In this document: one piece after another, positions 1-7,414 of the stretch
Position numbering within the stretch: the first letter of the stretch is position 1
How the letters are laid out: each line of letters starts with the position of its first letter
Origin: Aureisphaera sp963669405
GTDB taxonomy: Bacteria > Bacteroidota > Bacteroidia > Flavobacteriales > Flavobacteriaceae
Length of the DNA stretch: 64,000 bases
Direction: 5' to 3'
NCBI GenBank assembly: GCA_963669405.2
Contig: CAXXHF010000003.1
Coordinates: 310,001-374,000, forward strand
The notes under the pieces: generated by a model
The model's database searches: none
What the model was told of the DNA's origin: nothing
Seen by the model: the letters and a program-made list of their open reading frames with translations, nothing else
Position numbers and translations under genes: made by a program

Positions 1-828
1 TTTTCAGGAGATATTGGACGTACTGATGATTTTTTATTAAGACCTCCAGAGAAACCCAAATGGGCAGATTACTTATTTCTAGAAAGTACTTATGGTAACA
101 AGTTACATCCAAAAGAAGATGTTTCTGAAAAATTGGTACAATTGGTATTAGATACATTGAACAAAAGAGGAGCCCTCATTATTCCATCGTTTGCTGTAGA
201 ACGCCTGCAAACATTAATGTTTTTGTTTTGGTCTCTTTACCAGAAAAACAACATCCCAAACATCCCTGTTTTTATAGATAGCCCCATGGGCAATAATGTA
301 TTCAAGGTATTCGAGCAATTTCCAGATTGGCACAAACTATCCATTTCCGACTTGGGAAATTTGGAACGGAGAATGACCATTGTTTCTTCGTATAAGGAAA
401 CTTGGGAAACCATAGATGACCAAAGACCAAAAGTAGTTATTGCTGGCAGCGGCATGATTACCGGAGGACGCGTACTCACCTATTTAAAGCAACTAATAGA
501 CGAGCCTACAACTACAGTGTTATTGGTTGGGTACCAGTCTGAGGGGACACGGGGAAGGCAACTTTTGGAAGGGGCTTACGAAGTTAAATTCTTTGGCAGA
601 TACTATCCTGTGAATGCTGAAATACATCATATACAAGGACTTTCTTCCCATGCGGATCAAGAAGGGATTTTAGACTGGATAAGTGATATTAAAAACATAC
701 CAGAGGAAGTATTCTTGATACATGGTGAACCCACAGCACAAGACGTTCTTAGGGTAAAAATAGAAGATATTTACCAGTGGCGTACTTCCCTGCCTAAATT
801 AGGTGATACAGTAGAAATCTTAGTATGA
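1..828 (+). CDS. MBL-fold / beta-CASP RNA-processing exonuclease (5' end outside window)
   Basis: Reads open from base 1, so the start and the first metallo-beta-lactamase motifs lie upstream. The 275 visible residues begin in a SGDIGR segment carrying the motif-4 metal Asp, followed by LESTYGN. The beta-CASP part has GSGMITGGR (about residues 149-157), and the C-terminal RMMBL part has LSSHADQ and HGEP, which supply the last metal ligands. This is the COG1236 (YSH1/CPSF-like) architecture, whose members cut or degrade RNA using two zinc ions in the cytoplasm. An internal TTG at 133 is not the start because homology continues upstream of it. The gene is followed by Hsp20 and other stress-type genes. 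The family is clear; the RNA substrate is unknown. Confidence 0.9.
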   Translation, partial: FSGDIGRTDDFLLRPPEKPKWADYLFLESTYGNKLHPKEDVSEKLVQLVLDTLNKRGALIIPSFAVERLQTLMFLFWSLYQKNNIPNIPVFIDSPMGNNVFKVFEQFPDWHKLSISDLGNLERRMTIVSSYKETWETIDDQRPKVVIAGSGMITGGRVLTYLKQLIDEPTTTVLLVGYQSEGTRGRQLLEGAYEVKFFGRYYPVNAEIHHIQGLSSHADQEGILDWISDIKNIPEEVFLIHGEPTAQDVLRVKIEDIYQWRTSLPKLGDTVEILV

Positions 829-943
829 TAATAAGGGTGGTCATTTTATTTAAACCCTTGTGAAACTGATAATTATCATTTCGTTGGAGTCTTTCTAAAC
901 GTATCTTTAATACAGTAAAATAATAATCCTAAATCGTAGTATT

Positions 944-1390
944 ATGTCACTAATTAAATTGAACAAGAGAAGGCTTCCATGGTTTTCGGAAGGACTTTCT
1001 CCTTGGTTCGACACCGACGATTTTTTTGCTGCTGATTTTTTTATTCAAGATAGAAATGTTCCAGCAATGAACGTAAAAGAGAACAGTGATAGTTTCGAGA
1101 TTGAGCTTGCTGTTCCTGGTTTCTCCAAAGAGGATATCCAAGTTACTATGGAAGACAATTTACTGCATGTATGTGCAGAAAGAGAAAAAGAAGAAACCGA
1201 AGATGGAAACGAAGGGTATACCCGTAGAGAATTCAGTTATCAAGAATTCGATAGAAAAATACGACTTCCCAGCTCGGTAAATCAAGACAAAAAAGTACAA
1301 GCTACCTATAATGACGGTATTCTGAAAGTTTATCTTCTTAAGGATGAAGAGGATAAAGTACCACCCAAAAAGGCAATTGAGATAGCTTGA
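944..1390 (+). CDS. Hsp20/alpha-crystallin small heat shock protein
   Basis: A 148-aa ATP-independent holdase chaperone of the cytoplasm. The alpha-crystallin domain spans about residues 38-140. It starts at VPAMNVKENSDSFEIELAVPG, contains the F-K-DI-V segment and the A-x-Y-x-NGIL-x-V motif (ATYNDGILKVYL) near residue 124, and ends with a short tail rich in Lys and Pro. Length is normal for bacterial Hsp20. The ATG at 944 is the only sensible start. A TATCTTTA element about 40 bases upstream could be a promoter -7 box. A strong hairpin terminator follows, so it is probably transcribed alone. Confidence 0.93.
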   Translation: MSLIKLNKRRLPWFSEGLSPWFDTDDFFAADFFIQDRNVPAMNVKENSDSFEIELAVPGFSKEDIQVTMEDNLLHVCAEREKEETEDGNEGYTRREFSYQEFDRKIRLPSSVNQDKKVQATYNDGILKVYLLKDEEDKVPPKKAIEIA

Positions 1391-1394
1391 ACCC

Positions 1395-1436
1395 AATGGC
1401 GGGAAGTATACGAGGAGGTACTTCCTGTCATTTTTT
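1395..1436 (+). terminator. Rho-independent terminator after hsp20
   Basis: A 14-base-pair stem (1395-1408 with 1419-1432, two G-U pairs) with a 10-base loop runs into six T residues, 5 bases after the hsp20 stop codon. It separates hsp20 from the next gene. Confidence 0.75.
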
Positions 1437-1448
1437 AAAAACAAAAAA

Positions 1449-1892
1449 ATGAAAACAACAGGAATTGCATATCGGTTTGTGGAGTGGAGTAGCCCCGAGG
1501 AACTTCATGAAGTAACACAGGACTGGAAATCTGAGCTTGAATTTATAAAAGTTGAGCAGAATTTTCTAGACCAGCTCATAAAGAACCATACCCTCGCCCT
1601 CATTTCAGATGATATAAGGGAAAAAGGAGAACAGCTTATTGTTGAATTGTTAAAAGAAGAAAAAGAAGTAGATCTATTACTGCTAAATGTAGTGAAGCAT
1701 CACAATAAGCTTGATATCCTAGTAGATGGCGTAGACCAGATAAAAGAAGAAAAAAGCTTCAAGGAAAAACACTATTCATTGAAGATGGAAGTGCTAAAAT
1801 ACATTGATGAATACAAGGATACTAAGAAGAAGATTTTCGAATTGATCCAACAAATCATGAAAAAGCAAAAGCAAAAACAAATTTCAAAATAG
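1449..1892 (+). CDS. Hypothetical helical protein, 147 aa
   Basis: I do not recognise this family. The protein has no signal peptide or membrane segment and is rich in Lys, Glu and Leu. It looks almost entirely alpha-helical, with heptad-like runs (for example LIVELLKEEKEVDLLLLNVV, about residues 63-82) and a very basic C-terminal tail (KKQKQKQ). The start ATG at 1449 lies in an A-rich leader (AAAAACAAAAAA), typical of Bacteroidota translation starts. It lies between hsp20 and a lipoprotein gene on the same strand. A small four-helix or coiled-coil stress protein is possible, but that is a guess from composition and context. Confidence 0.7.
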   Translation: MKTTGIAYRFVEWSSPEELHEVTQDWKSELEFIKVEQNFLDQLIKNHTLALISDDIREKGEQLIVELLKEEKEVDLLLLNVVKHHNKLDILVDGVDQIKEEKSFKEKHYSLKMEVLKYIDEYKDTKKKIFELIQQIMKKQKQKQISK

Positions 1893-1936
1893 AACATTAT
1901 AAAATATCAAATTCAACAATCAAAAAAACAATCATT

Positions 1937-2575
1937 ATGAGAATGTCAATAATTATTACAGGAATATTTTTTATGCTTACCGGTTGTTCTACCAGTAAAC
2001 TTGTAAATGAATGGAAAAGCCCAGAAACAGTTCATTTTGAAGCAAATAAAGTGCTTGTTATTGGTTTGGCTCAAGACAAGGAGCTTAGGCACCAATTTGA
2101 AGAACTGTTGGCTAGTAAATTGGAAAAAGAAGATGTAATCGCTGTTAGAAGTATTGATTTTTTTGAAACTTCATTTACAGATGAACGGAAAACAGAAGAA
2201 GAATTAAATTTGATTGAGCAACAACTTCTTGAAGCTGGCTTTGATGCGATCCTTTTTTCTAAGATTATTGGCTCTGAAGACAAGATGACCCTGATGCAAA
2301 GCCTAAGGGATTTTGATAATTCTTTCAATTCTTTTAGAGAAGATTATTATCAAACACAAGATGTTTCCCACTTCCATAATCAATATGAAACATATACATT
2401 ATATCATGCTCAGACTAGTTTATATTGTATATGTCCCGACAAAGAACGCGAACTATTATGGAGTGGAAATATTGATATTGTGGAAAAACAGAATAGAGAA
2501 AAAAGCATTAAAGACTATATAAAAACTTTGGTGCAATCTCTTGAGAATAACCAACTATTGATAGTTTCTATGTAA
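1937..2575 (+). CDS. Lipoprotein, DUF4136-like
   Basis: A 212-aa exported protein. Residues 1-15 form a short signal peptide ending in the lipobox LTGC, so Cys16 would be lipidated. The mature part opens with VNEWKSPE and KVLVIGLAQDKELRHQFEE, then an alternating alpha/beta pattern including LLEAGFDAILFSKI. This resembles the DUF4136/LPP20 type of periplasmic or outer-membrane lipoproteins of unknown role. It is followed after 20 bases by a 47-codon membrane peptide gene. The lipoprotein call is strong; the DUF assignment is by memory of pattern only. Confidence 0.75.
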   Translation: MRMSIIITGIFFMLTGCSTSKLVNEWKSPETVHFEANKVLVIGLAQDKELRHQFEELLASKLEKEDVIAVRSIDFFETSFTDERKTEEELNLIEQQLLEAGFDAILFSKIIGSEDKMTLMQSLRDFDNSFNSFREDYYQTQDVSHFHNQYETYTLYHAQTSLYCICPDKERELLWSGNIDIVEKQNREKSIKDYIKTLVQSLENNQLLIVSM

Positions 2576-2595
2576 TTCTAATTAATTTAAAAACC

Positions 2596-2739
2596 ATGAA
2601 GAACATCTTAAATAGCCTACAATTCTTTCTTTTGCAGGATGACGCTACACGAGAAAACTATTTTCTGGGGGCAGCACTGTTTGCCATGGTCATCATGGCA
2701 TTGGTTTTCTTTTTTGTTTGGTCTAGACGAAAAAGGTAA
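2596..2739 (+). CDS. Small single-pass membrane protein, 47 aa
   Basis: A short open frame with an ATG at 2596 and TAA at 2737-2739, just downstream of the lipoprotein gene and on the same strand. Residues 1-20 are polar to amphipathic (ending QDDATRE). Residues 21-42 form one hydrophobic helix (FLGAALFAMVIMALVFFFVW), followed by the basic end SRRKR, which suggests N-out/C-in topology. The clean helix plus positive-inside tail and the position at the end of an operon support a real gene. Function unknown. Confidence 0.6.
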   Translation: MKNILNSLQFFLLQDDATRENYFLGAALFAMVIMALVFFFVWSRRKR

Positions 2740-2768
2740 AAATGAACTTGTAGCTTATAAATTAACGA

Positions 2769-2939
2769 CTAGAAAAATGAAAAAGCTTCAGATTCCATCG
2801 TTCTCCATTCATCAGAGTCAGAATCTGCTTCTAATTCTTCTTCAACCAACCGAGTTAATTTTTCTTTATCCTTAGATGACTCTAGCAATCCTTGTTTTAT
2901 TAATTGCTCGAGTATGTGCTCCCCTTCGTTTTTTTTCAT
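2769..2939 (-). CDS. Small acidic hypothetical protein, 56 aa
   Basis: The ATG (2937-2939) overlaps the TGA of the upstream membrane-protein gene as ATGA, so translation is probably coupled. The product starts MKKNEGEHILEQLIKQGLLE, continues with an acidic helix (LVEEELEADSDSDEW) and ends at TAG (2769-2771). It has no signal peptide. It is the third gene of a minus-strand operon starting at 3617. Function unknown; the overlap and amphipathic pattern are the evidence that it is real. Confidence 0.6.
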   Translation of the reverse strand: MKKNEGEHILEQLIKQGLLESSKDKEKLTRLVEEELEADSDSDEWRTMESEAFSFF

Positions 2940-3442
2940 TTGGTAATCTCTTCAAACTCTCCCATATAGTCTTTAAAGTATTGAGAACGCTTTTCATTGG
3001 ATTCAATATAGCGATCACTATTAATTATAAAGGCAATAAGGCGGCTTATACTGGCTTTTAGTTTTGCTTCTGTGAATTTAATACCCCGAGTAATGAAACG
3101 AACTCCCATAATAGCAGCTATAGTAGATAGGAGTAGGAACAGGTAATAGACTATTGGAGAGAAATCTCCAGCTCCAACAGCATGCATAGGAACCAATGTA
3201 TAGATAAGATAATAAATTCCCAGTCCAATAATAATTGTGGAAATAAGGGCAAACCCTTTTCTAAGTTCCCCCACAATATGTTCAGAAGCCATATGCAACA
3301 ACAAACCAGCACAAATAATAGAAATGGGCCAACCTAAGGCAAATAAAAAGGAGGACATCCATTTGAAACCGAAAAGCCCGGCTTGGCCGGGCTTCGCTAA
3401 TAAATGTAAAAATGGTGCTACTACCGCAAGGATAGTAATCAT
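2936..3442 (-). CDS. Integral membrane protein, 168 aa
   Basis: Four membrane segments are visible, with cores ITILAVVAPFLHLL (N-terminus), FLFALGWPISIICAGLLL, STIIIGLGIYYLIYTLV and IVYYLFLLLSTIAAIMG. A charged cytoplasmic C-terminal tail (ESNEKRSQYFKDYMGEFEEITK, written here only as its pattern E/K-rich) follows. The frame is open up to an ATG at 3535, but that start would run through the lipoprotein gene in another frame. The ATG at 3442, 13 bases after the lipoprotein stop, is preferred. The stop overlaps the start of the next small gene. Family not recognised. Confidence 0.7.
   Translation of the reverse strand: MITILAVVAPFLHLLAKPGQAGLFGFKWMSSFLFALGWPISIICAGLLLHMASEHIVGELRKGFALISTIIIGLGIYYLIYTLVPMHAVGAGDFSPIVYYLFLLLSTIAAIMGVRFITRGIKFTEAKLKASISRLIAFIINSDRYIESNEKRSQYFKDYMGEFEEITK
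3374..3394. repeat. Perfect GC-rich inverted repeat inside a coding region
   Basis: Arms AAGCCCGGC (3374-3382) and GCCGGGCTT (3386-3394) flank a 3-base loop. It lies about 50-70 bases inside the membrane-protein gene read on the minus strand and encodes K-P-G-Q-A-G-L. It is strikingly GC-rich against its surroundings. No T-run follows on either strand, so it is not a terminator. Confidence 0.7.
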
Positions 3443-3455
3443 TGTTGTGTATAGG

Positions 3456-3617
3456 CTATTCTTCGTTATCAGGAATGCCGTTACAGTTTCTGTCATTCGG
3501 AGGGCAAACTTCCTTTTTGTCGGTTTGGTACTCATTGTTTTCTAAGTTTTCTGGTGTACAGCTGTAAAGGGCTCCAAAAATTGCTAAGGACATGATTGTT
3601 AGTTTGATTGTTTTCAT
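3456..3617 (-). CDS. Small lipoprotein, 53 aa
   Basis: The ATG is at 3615-3617 and TAG at 3456-3458. Residues 1-19 form a signal peptide (MKTIKLTIMSLAIFGALYS) with Cys20 as the lipidated residue. The mature part is short and polar and ends CPPNDRNCNGIPDNEE, an Asp/Asn-rich loop resembling thrombospondin type 3 calcium-binding segments, with a CxxxxxxC spacing. It is the first gene of the minus-strand operon with the membrane protein and the acidic peptide. Function unknown; calcium binding is inference from the motif. Confidence 0.7.
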   Translation of the reverse strand: MKTIKLTIMSLAIFGALYSCTPENLENNEYQTDKKEVCPPNDRNCNGIPDNEE

Positions 3618-4008
3618 GGGTATAAAAATTTTGATTTATACCTGCGAAAATAGCCAATAGCATTACGGTTAGAACCTTGTTTTACTGCATGTTATACACA
3701 ATGTTTTTAACACTTTGTAAGAAAAGTAGTAAAAATTGAGCCTAAATATAACGATTTTTCCTACGCTACAACTTTCTAAAGGCCCAATTTAATAGGGGAT
3801 TTTTCCTGTTTTTTGAAAAATGAAACAATTTCGAAACACTTCTCTGGTTACAATTTACTAATTTTCGAAAAAGTAAACCATAATCAAAAAACAACTAAAA
3901 TGGAAGGTGTTTTTTACACAATGCAAATAGCTCAAAAATTTCAACCCCTTTCTTTTTGAGTTTTCAAATTAATATCTATATTGGGCTATAGCTAACTAAT
4001 TCTAATAC
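3618..4008. other. Intergenic region between divergent genes
   Basis: 391 bases, AT-rich, no convincing coding frame longer than about 20 codons. It must hold the divergent promoters of the small lipoprotein operon (minus) and the START-like gene (plus). A plausible plus-strand promoter is given separately. Confidence 0.6.
3956..3984 (+). promoter_or_regulatory. Candidate promoter of the START-like gene
   Basis: TTG (3956-3958), an 18-base spacer and TATATTGG (3977-3984) match the Bacteroidota consensus TTG/TAnnTTTG with one mismatch, 24 bases before the ATG at 4009. Confidence 0.4.
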
Positions 4009-4395
4009 ATGGACGAAAAAGTAAAATACGAAATGGAGTTTCCTATACATGTTTCTCCATCCCTTTTATACCAATATATATCAACCCCTTCTGGCATGAG
4101 CGAGTGGTATGCCGATAATGTGAACTCCCGTGGCGAGTATTTTACGTTTATTTGGGAAGGCAGCGAAGAAATTGCAAAACTGCTAGGAAAGAAGAATGGA
4201 GAACGAATTAAATTTCGTTGGGAAGATGATGAAGATACCGACTATTACTTCGAACTTCGTATACAAGTAGATGATATAACGAAAGATGTATCTCTTATGG
4301 TGACAGATTTTGCCGAAGAAGACGAAATTGAAGAAGGAAAAATGCTATGGGATAATATGGTATCTAATCTAAAACATATCTTAGGGTCTACCTAA
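4009..4395 (+). CDS. START-like (SRPBCC-type) domain protein
   Basis: A 128-aa cytoplasmic protein with a helix-grip fold pattern over nearly its whole length. It begins YEMEFPIHVSPSLLYQYIS, continues with SEWYADNV, and has alternating strands (FTFIWEG, RIKFRWEDDED, YYFELRIQVD). It is the short single-domain START-like family common in Bacteroidota, related to AHSA1/polyketide-cyclase folds that bind hydrophobic ligands. The ligand is unknown. A hairpin terminator follows directly, before the aminotransferase gene. Confidence 0.85.
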   Translation: MDEKVKYEMEFPIHVSPSLLYQYISTPSGMSEWYADNVNSRGEYFTFIWEGSEEIAKLLGKKNGERIKFRWEDDEDTDYYFELRIQVDDITKDVSLMVTDFAEEDEIEEGKMLWDNMVSNLKHILGST

Positions 4396-4412
4396 TCAAC
4401 ACAAAGAATAAG

Positions 4413-4420
4413 TATCTTTG
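4413..4420 (+). promoter_or_regulatory. Candidate -7 box of the aminotransferase gene
   Basis: TATCTTTG fits TAnnTTTG exactly and is followed by C. Transcription would begin near 4425-4428, inside the left arm of the terminator hairpin 4423-4442. No clear TTG is seen 17-20 bases upstream, so confidence is limited. Confidence 0.4.
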
Positions 4421-4422
4421 CG

Positions 4423-4451
4423 CCGTCTTATTCTAAAGGCGGTTTTTTTTT
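4423..4451 (+). terminator. Terminator between START-like gene and aminotransferase
   Basis: CCGTCTT (4423-4429) pairs with AAGGCGG (4436-4442, one G-U pair) and runs into nine T residues that end directly at the aminotransferase ATG (4452). Confidence 0.6.
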
Positions 4452-5297
4452 ATGATTAATTACAACGGCAATATCATTTCTGAAACAAATTACCCCAATT
4501 CAGTTTCCAATAGAGGACTGCATTATGGAGATGCTGTTTTCGAAACCATTAAAGTATCAGCAGGTAAAATCCTATTTTGGGAGGATCACTATTTTAGATT
4601 GATGGCCTCTATGAGGATCATGCGCATGGAAATTCCGATGAGCTTTACGTTAGAGTTTCTCGCCGCAGAAATAATGAAAACCCTAGAGAAGCAACTAGAA
4701 ACATCTCATGCCTATCGTGTAAAACTCTTGGTTTGGAGAAGATGGGGAGGGAAATATACACCAAGTTCTAATGACGTTGATTATCTAATAGTTGCCGAAT
4801 CATTGGAAAACCCTTTCTATGTTCTTTCTGAAGATCCTTATGAAGTAGAGCTTTTTAAAGACCATTATGTGAATGCTGGACTATTATCTACTATAAAGTC
4901 TAACAATCGAGCCGTGAATATATTAGGGAGCATATTTGCCAAAGAAAATGATTATCAAAACTGTTTGTTACTCAATGATAAAAAACAAGTGATAGAAGCA
5001 TTGCAAGGCAATTTGTTTTTGGTGAATGGTTACAAGATAAAAACAGCGCCGCTTACAGATGGTTGTTTGAATGGAATCCTTAGAAAACAGCTTATTTCAA
5101 TCATAGGACAATTACCAGACTATATTCTTGAAGAAACCTCTATCTCGCCTTTTGAGCTTCAGAAGGCTGATGAGATGTTTATTACAAATACAATAGTTGG
5201 AATTCAACCTATAACAAAGTATAGAAAAAAAGAGTACGAGACTAAAGTTGCAAAGGATTTACTAGGAAAATTGAATGTAAAAGCCAGATTGGCCTAA
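4452..5297 (+). CDS. Class IV PLP-dependent aminotransferase
   Basis: 281 aa, fold type IV. It opens with the usual N-terminal segment ending NRGLHYGDAVFETIKV. The PLP lysine is expected in the TIKSNN segment (about residue 155), and the cofactor phosphate/Glu region follows (EALQGNLFLVNG, then KTAPLTDGCLNGILR). Family members are either branched-chain/D-amino-acid aminotransferases or aminodeoxychorismate lyases (PabC). The length and GNLF motif do not separate these, and no folate or branched-chain genes are adjacent. The 3' end overlaps the convergent yqgE gene by 4 bases. Confidence 0.88.
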   Translation: MINYNGNIISETNYPNSVSNRGLHYGDAVFETIKVSAGKILFWEDHYFRLMASMRIMRMEIPMSFTLEFLAAEIMKTLEKQLETSHAYRVKLLVWRRWGGKYTPSSNDVDYLIVAESLENPFYVLSEDPYEVELFKDHYVNAGLLSTIKSNNRAVNILGSIFAKENDYQNCLLLNDKKQVIEALQGNLFLVNGYKIKTAPLTDGCLNGILRKQLISIIGQLPDYILEETSISPFELQKADEMFITNTIVGIQPITKYRKKEYETKVAKDLLGKLNVKARLA

Positions 5298-5854
5298 TTA
5301 AGGTGTGGATTTTCGGGAGCGTTGGACCACAACATATAATCACCTCCAAATTCGATCATTTTTTCTTTCCAGAAGTTTTCACAACAACCACCAATAATAT
5401 CATTTTTCGCATCATTTTTGGTCACTACCCAGCTTTCTACTTCCAGTTCTTCTTCCAGTTGTTCACTGGACCAACCAGAATAACCTAAGAAAAATTGAAT
5501 TTGACTATCACAAAGTTCATTGTTTTGTAGCATGCCCAATATGGTGTTGAAATCACCACCCCAGTAAATACCATTAGAAATTTCTATACTGTTTGGGATT
5601 AATTCGGGAACACGGTGGATGAAATAAAGGTTGTCCTGTTCTACAGGGCCTCCATTGTAAACCTTTAAACTTGAATCCACTTCAGGTAAAAAATCACGCA
5701 GACAATATTCCAATGGCTTATTGAGAATAAATCCGACAGATCCATTCTCATTATGCTCGGCTAACAATACTACAGATCTGTTAAAGGACACATCTCCAAT
5801 AATTGAGGGTTCGGCCACGAGCAAAACACCCTTGGTTGGTTTAAGGCCAATCAT
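5294..5854 (-). CDS. YqgE/AlgH family protein
   Basis: 186 aa from the ATG at 5854. A TTG at 5872 would add only MTKSHV, and the family normally begins close to LKPTKG. Family landmarks are LKPTKGVLLVAEP, SFNRSVVLLAEH, GSVGFILNKPL and YNGGPVEQDNLYFIH, then YWGGDF and FLGYSGWSSEQLEEEL. UPF0301 proteins are cytoplasmic and conserved, with no settled biochemical role; in Pseudomonas a homolog was linked to alginate regulation. The gene precedes HU? No: it is downstream of HU on the same strand but separated from it by HU's terminator, so it is probably expressed on its own. Confidence 0.92.
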   Translation of the reverse strand: MIGLKPTKGVLLVAEPSIIGDVSFNRSVVLLAEHNENGSVGFILNKPLEYCLRDFLPEVDSSLKVYNGGPVEQDNLYFIHRVPELIPNSIEISNGIYWGGDFNTILGMLQNNELCDSQIQFFLGYSGWSSEQLEEELEVESWVVTKNDAKNDIIGGCCENFWKEKMIEFGGDYMLWSNAPENPHLN

Positions 5855-5930
5855 TACATGTGATTTAGTCAATTAAAGCTAAGTAATAATTTGATAATAT
5901 GCAATTGTTTTGAGTTTTCTTATTTTTTTG

Positions 5931-5963
5931 CAATAAAAAACCCTGTCCACTAGGGACAGGGTT
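5931..5963 (-). terminator. Terminator of the HU gene
   Basis: On the minus strand a 10-bp stem (5954-5963 with 5939-5948, 5-base loop) runs into TTTTTT. It is 26 bases after the HU stop codon. Confidence 0.8.
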
Positions 5964-5989
5964 CTATTCATTATAAAACTATAATGTGA

Positions 5990-6262
5990 TTAGTTTACAC
6001 TACCGGATAAATCTGCACCTGCTTTGAATTTTACAACATTCTTAGCAGCGATTTGAATAGTTTTTCCTGTTTGTGGGTTTCTTCCTTCTCTTGCAGCTCT
6101 TTTAGACACTGACCAAGAACCGAATCCTACTAAAGATACTCTGTTTCCTTTTTTAAGGGATCCTTCAACATTACCTAAGAAAGACTCTAACGCCTTTTTT
6201 GCAGCTGCTTTAGTGATTCCGGCTTCTTCTGCCATTCCGTCAATTAAATCTGATTTGTTCAT
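5990..6262 (-). CDS. HU-family nucleoid DNA-binding protein
   Basis: 90 aa, the standard length. It begins MNKSDLIDGMAEEAG, with the helical dimerisation part to about residue 45, then VSLVGFGSWSV. The DNA-binding beta arm is RAAREGRNPQTGKTI (about residues 54-68), with the conserved Arg-Asn-Pro that intercalates DNA, and the end is VKFKAGADL. It bends and compacts DNA as a dimer. It has its own promoter (6313-6342) and terminator, consistent with a highly expressed single-gene unit. Confidence 0.96.
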   Translation of the reverse strand: MNKSDLIDGMAEEAGITKAAAKKALESFLGNVEGSLKKGNRVSLVGFGSWSVSKRAAREGRNPQTGKTIQIAAKNVVKFKAGADLSGSVN

Positions 6263-6312
6263 AGTTTACTTTTTAAAATTAATTGTTGGTTAAACTTTTA
6301 ATAATTGCCCTA

Positions 6313-6342
6313 CAAATTTAGTCGGATTATCCATCCATGCAA
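6313..6342 (-). promoter_or_regulatory. Promoter of the HU gene
   Basis: Read on the minus strand, TTG (6342-6340), a 19-base spacer and TAAATTTG (6320-6313) match the Bacteroidota sigma-A consensus fully. The expected transcription start leaves a leader of about 45 bases before the ATG at 6262. Confidence 0.65.
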
Positions 6343-6446
6343 GTAATGACGGGGTAAATCAACGTTTTTGTTGATAACTTGAAAGCTTTGTTAATAAAGA
6401 TGGGGTATTTTAATCGGATTTTAACGAAATCAGTGATAACAAGGGT

Positions 6447-7394
6447 TTACGAGAAATAAGCTCCTTCATCAAATTCAAAACCATTCAAAAGGTCACTAAC
6501 CTGCATTTTTCGTTTCCCTGGAATTTGCATTTCCTTAATATATAGGTATCCACTTTGCGTTGCTACCTTAAGCTTTCTTTTTTCTATTATAATTTTACCA
6601 TTATTCTCAGAATGTGCTTCTTCTACCATTTCACAATCATAGATTTTCACTTTCATCTCGGCACTTTTATTAATGAGCACAGTCCATGCTGCTGGATAGG
6701 GAGAAAGCCCTCTTATAAATGAATCGATACGTGTTAATGGCAATGACCAATCTATCTGTGTGTTTTCTGAAGTTAGTTTTGGAGCTTCTTTAAATACTAG
6801 GTTTTTGGGTTGCGCTTTTGGAATGGCCAAACCTTTAGATATCATTACCAAGGTTTTTACCACTAAATTGCTTCCAAGCTCCATAAGCTTATCATGAAGG
6901 GTTCCTGCTGTTTCTCGAGCGTCAATGGCTATTCGTTCTGAAGCAATGATGGCTCCTGTATCAATTTTTTCATCAATAAAAAAGGTGGTAGCACCCGTTT
7001 CATGTTCTCCATTTATAACGGCCCAATTTATAGGGGCAGCACCTCGGTATTCAGGTAGGAGGGAAGCGTGAAGGTTAAAAGTTCCGAATTCGGGCAATGA
7101 CCAAACTACTTTTGGTAGCATTCTAAAGGCTACAACAACTTGCAGGTTTGCTTCTAGCGACTTCAGTTCCTCTAAGAACTCTGGGGCTTTTAAGTTGGTA
7201 GGTTGTAAAACCGGTAATCCTTGTGATATGGCATACTCCTTAACAGCAGACTGTCGTAATTTGCGACCACGACCAGCAGGTTTATCTGGGGCAGTAATAA
7301 CCCCAACCACATTATAGCCTTCTTCAATCATTTTTCGTAACACTCCCACGGCAAAATGTGGGGTACCCATAAATATAATTTGGAGTTCTTTCAA
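6447..7394 (-). CDS. fmt: Methionyl-tRNA formyltransferase
   Basis: 315 aa, normal length. It formylates the initiator Met-tRNA using 10-formyl-tetrahydrofolate. The N-terminal domain has IIFMGTPHFAV, the catalytic Asn/His region FNLHASLLPEYRGAAPIN (about residues 104-121), and the Asp in EKIDTGAI. The C-terminal tRNA-binding domain follows (SFIRGLSPYPAAWT). The start is a TTG (7394). The next ATG lies inside the first beta strand and would delete it, so TTG is chosen. It follows recQ on the same strand with a 20-base gap. Confidence 0.96.
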   Translation of the reverse strand: MKELQIIFMGTPHFAVGVLRKMIEEGYNVVGVITAPDKPAGRGRKLRQSAVKEYAISQGLPVLQPTNLKAPEFLEELKSLEANLQVVVAFRMLPKVVWSLPEFGTFNLHASLLPEYRGAAPINWAVINGEHETGATTFFIDEKIDTGAIIASERIAIDARETAGTLHDKLMELGSNLVVKTLVMISKGLAIPKAQPKNLVFKEAPKLTSENTQIDWSLPLTRIDSFIRGLSPYPAAWTVLINKSAEMKVKIYDCEMVEEAHSENNGKIIIEKRKLKVATQSGYLYIKEMQIPGKRKMQVSDLLNGFEFDEGAYFS

Positions 7395-7414
7395 AGATGT
7401 TGGTTTTATATCGA

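Noticed and set aside
2639..3061. Two plus-strand frames of 60-80 codons
   Set aside because: They overlap the better-supported small genes at 2596-2739 (+) and 2769-2939 (-) and have no start context or family-like pattern.
3374..3394. Hairpin as a terminator
   Set aside because: No T-run on either strand, and it is inside a coding frame.
3533..3535. ATG at 3535 as the start of the membrane protein
   Set aside because: It would put 80 bases of overlap with the lipoprotein gene; the residues added (MSTKPTKRKF...) do not resemble a membrane-protein start, and the ATG at 3442 follows the lipoprotein stop directly.
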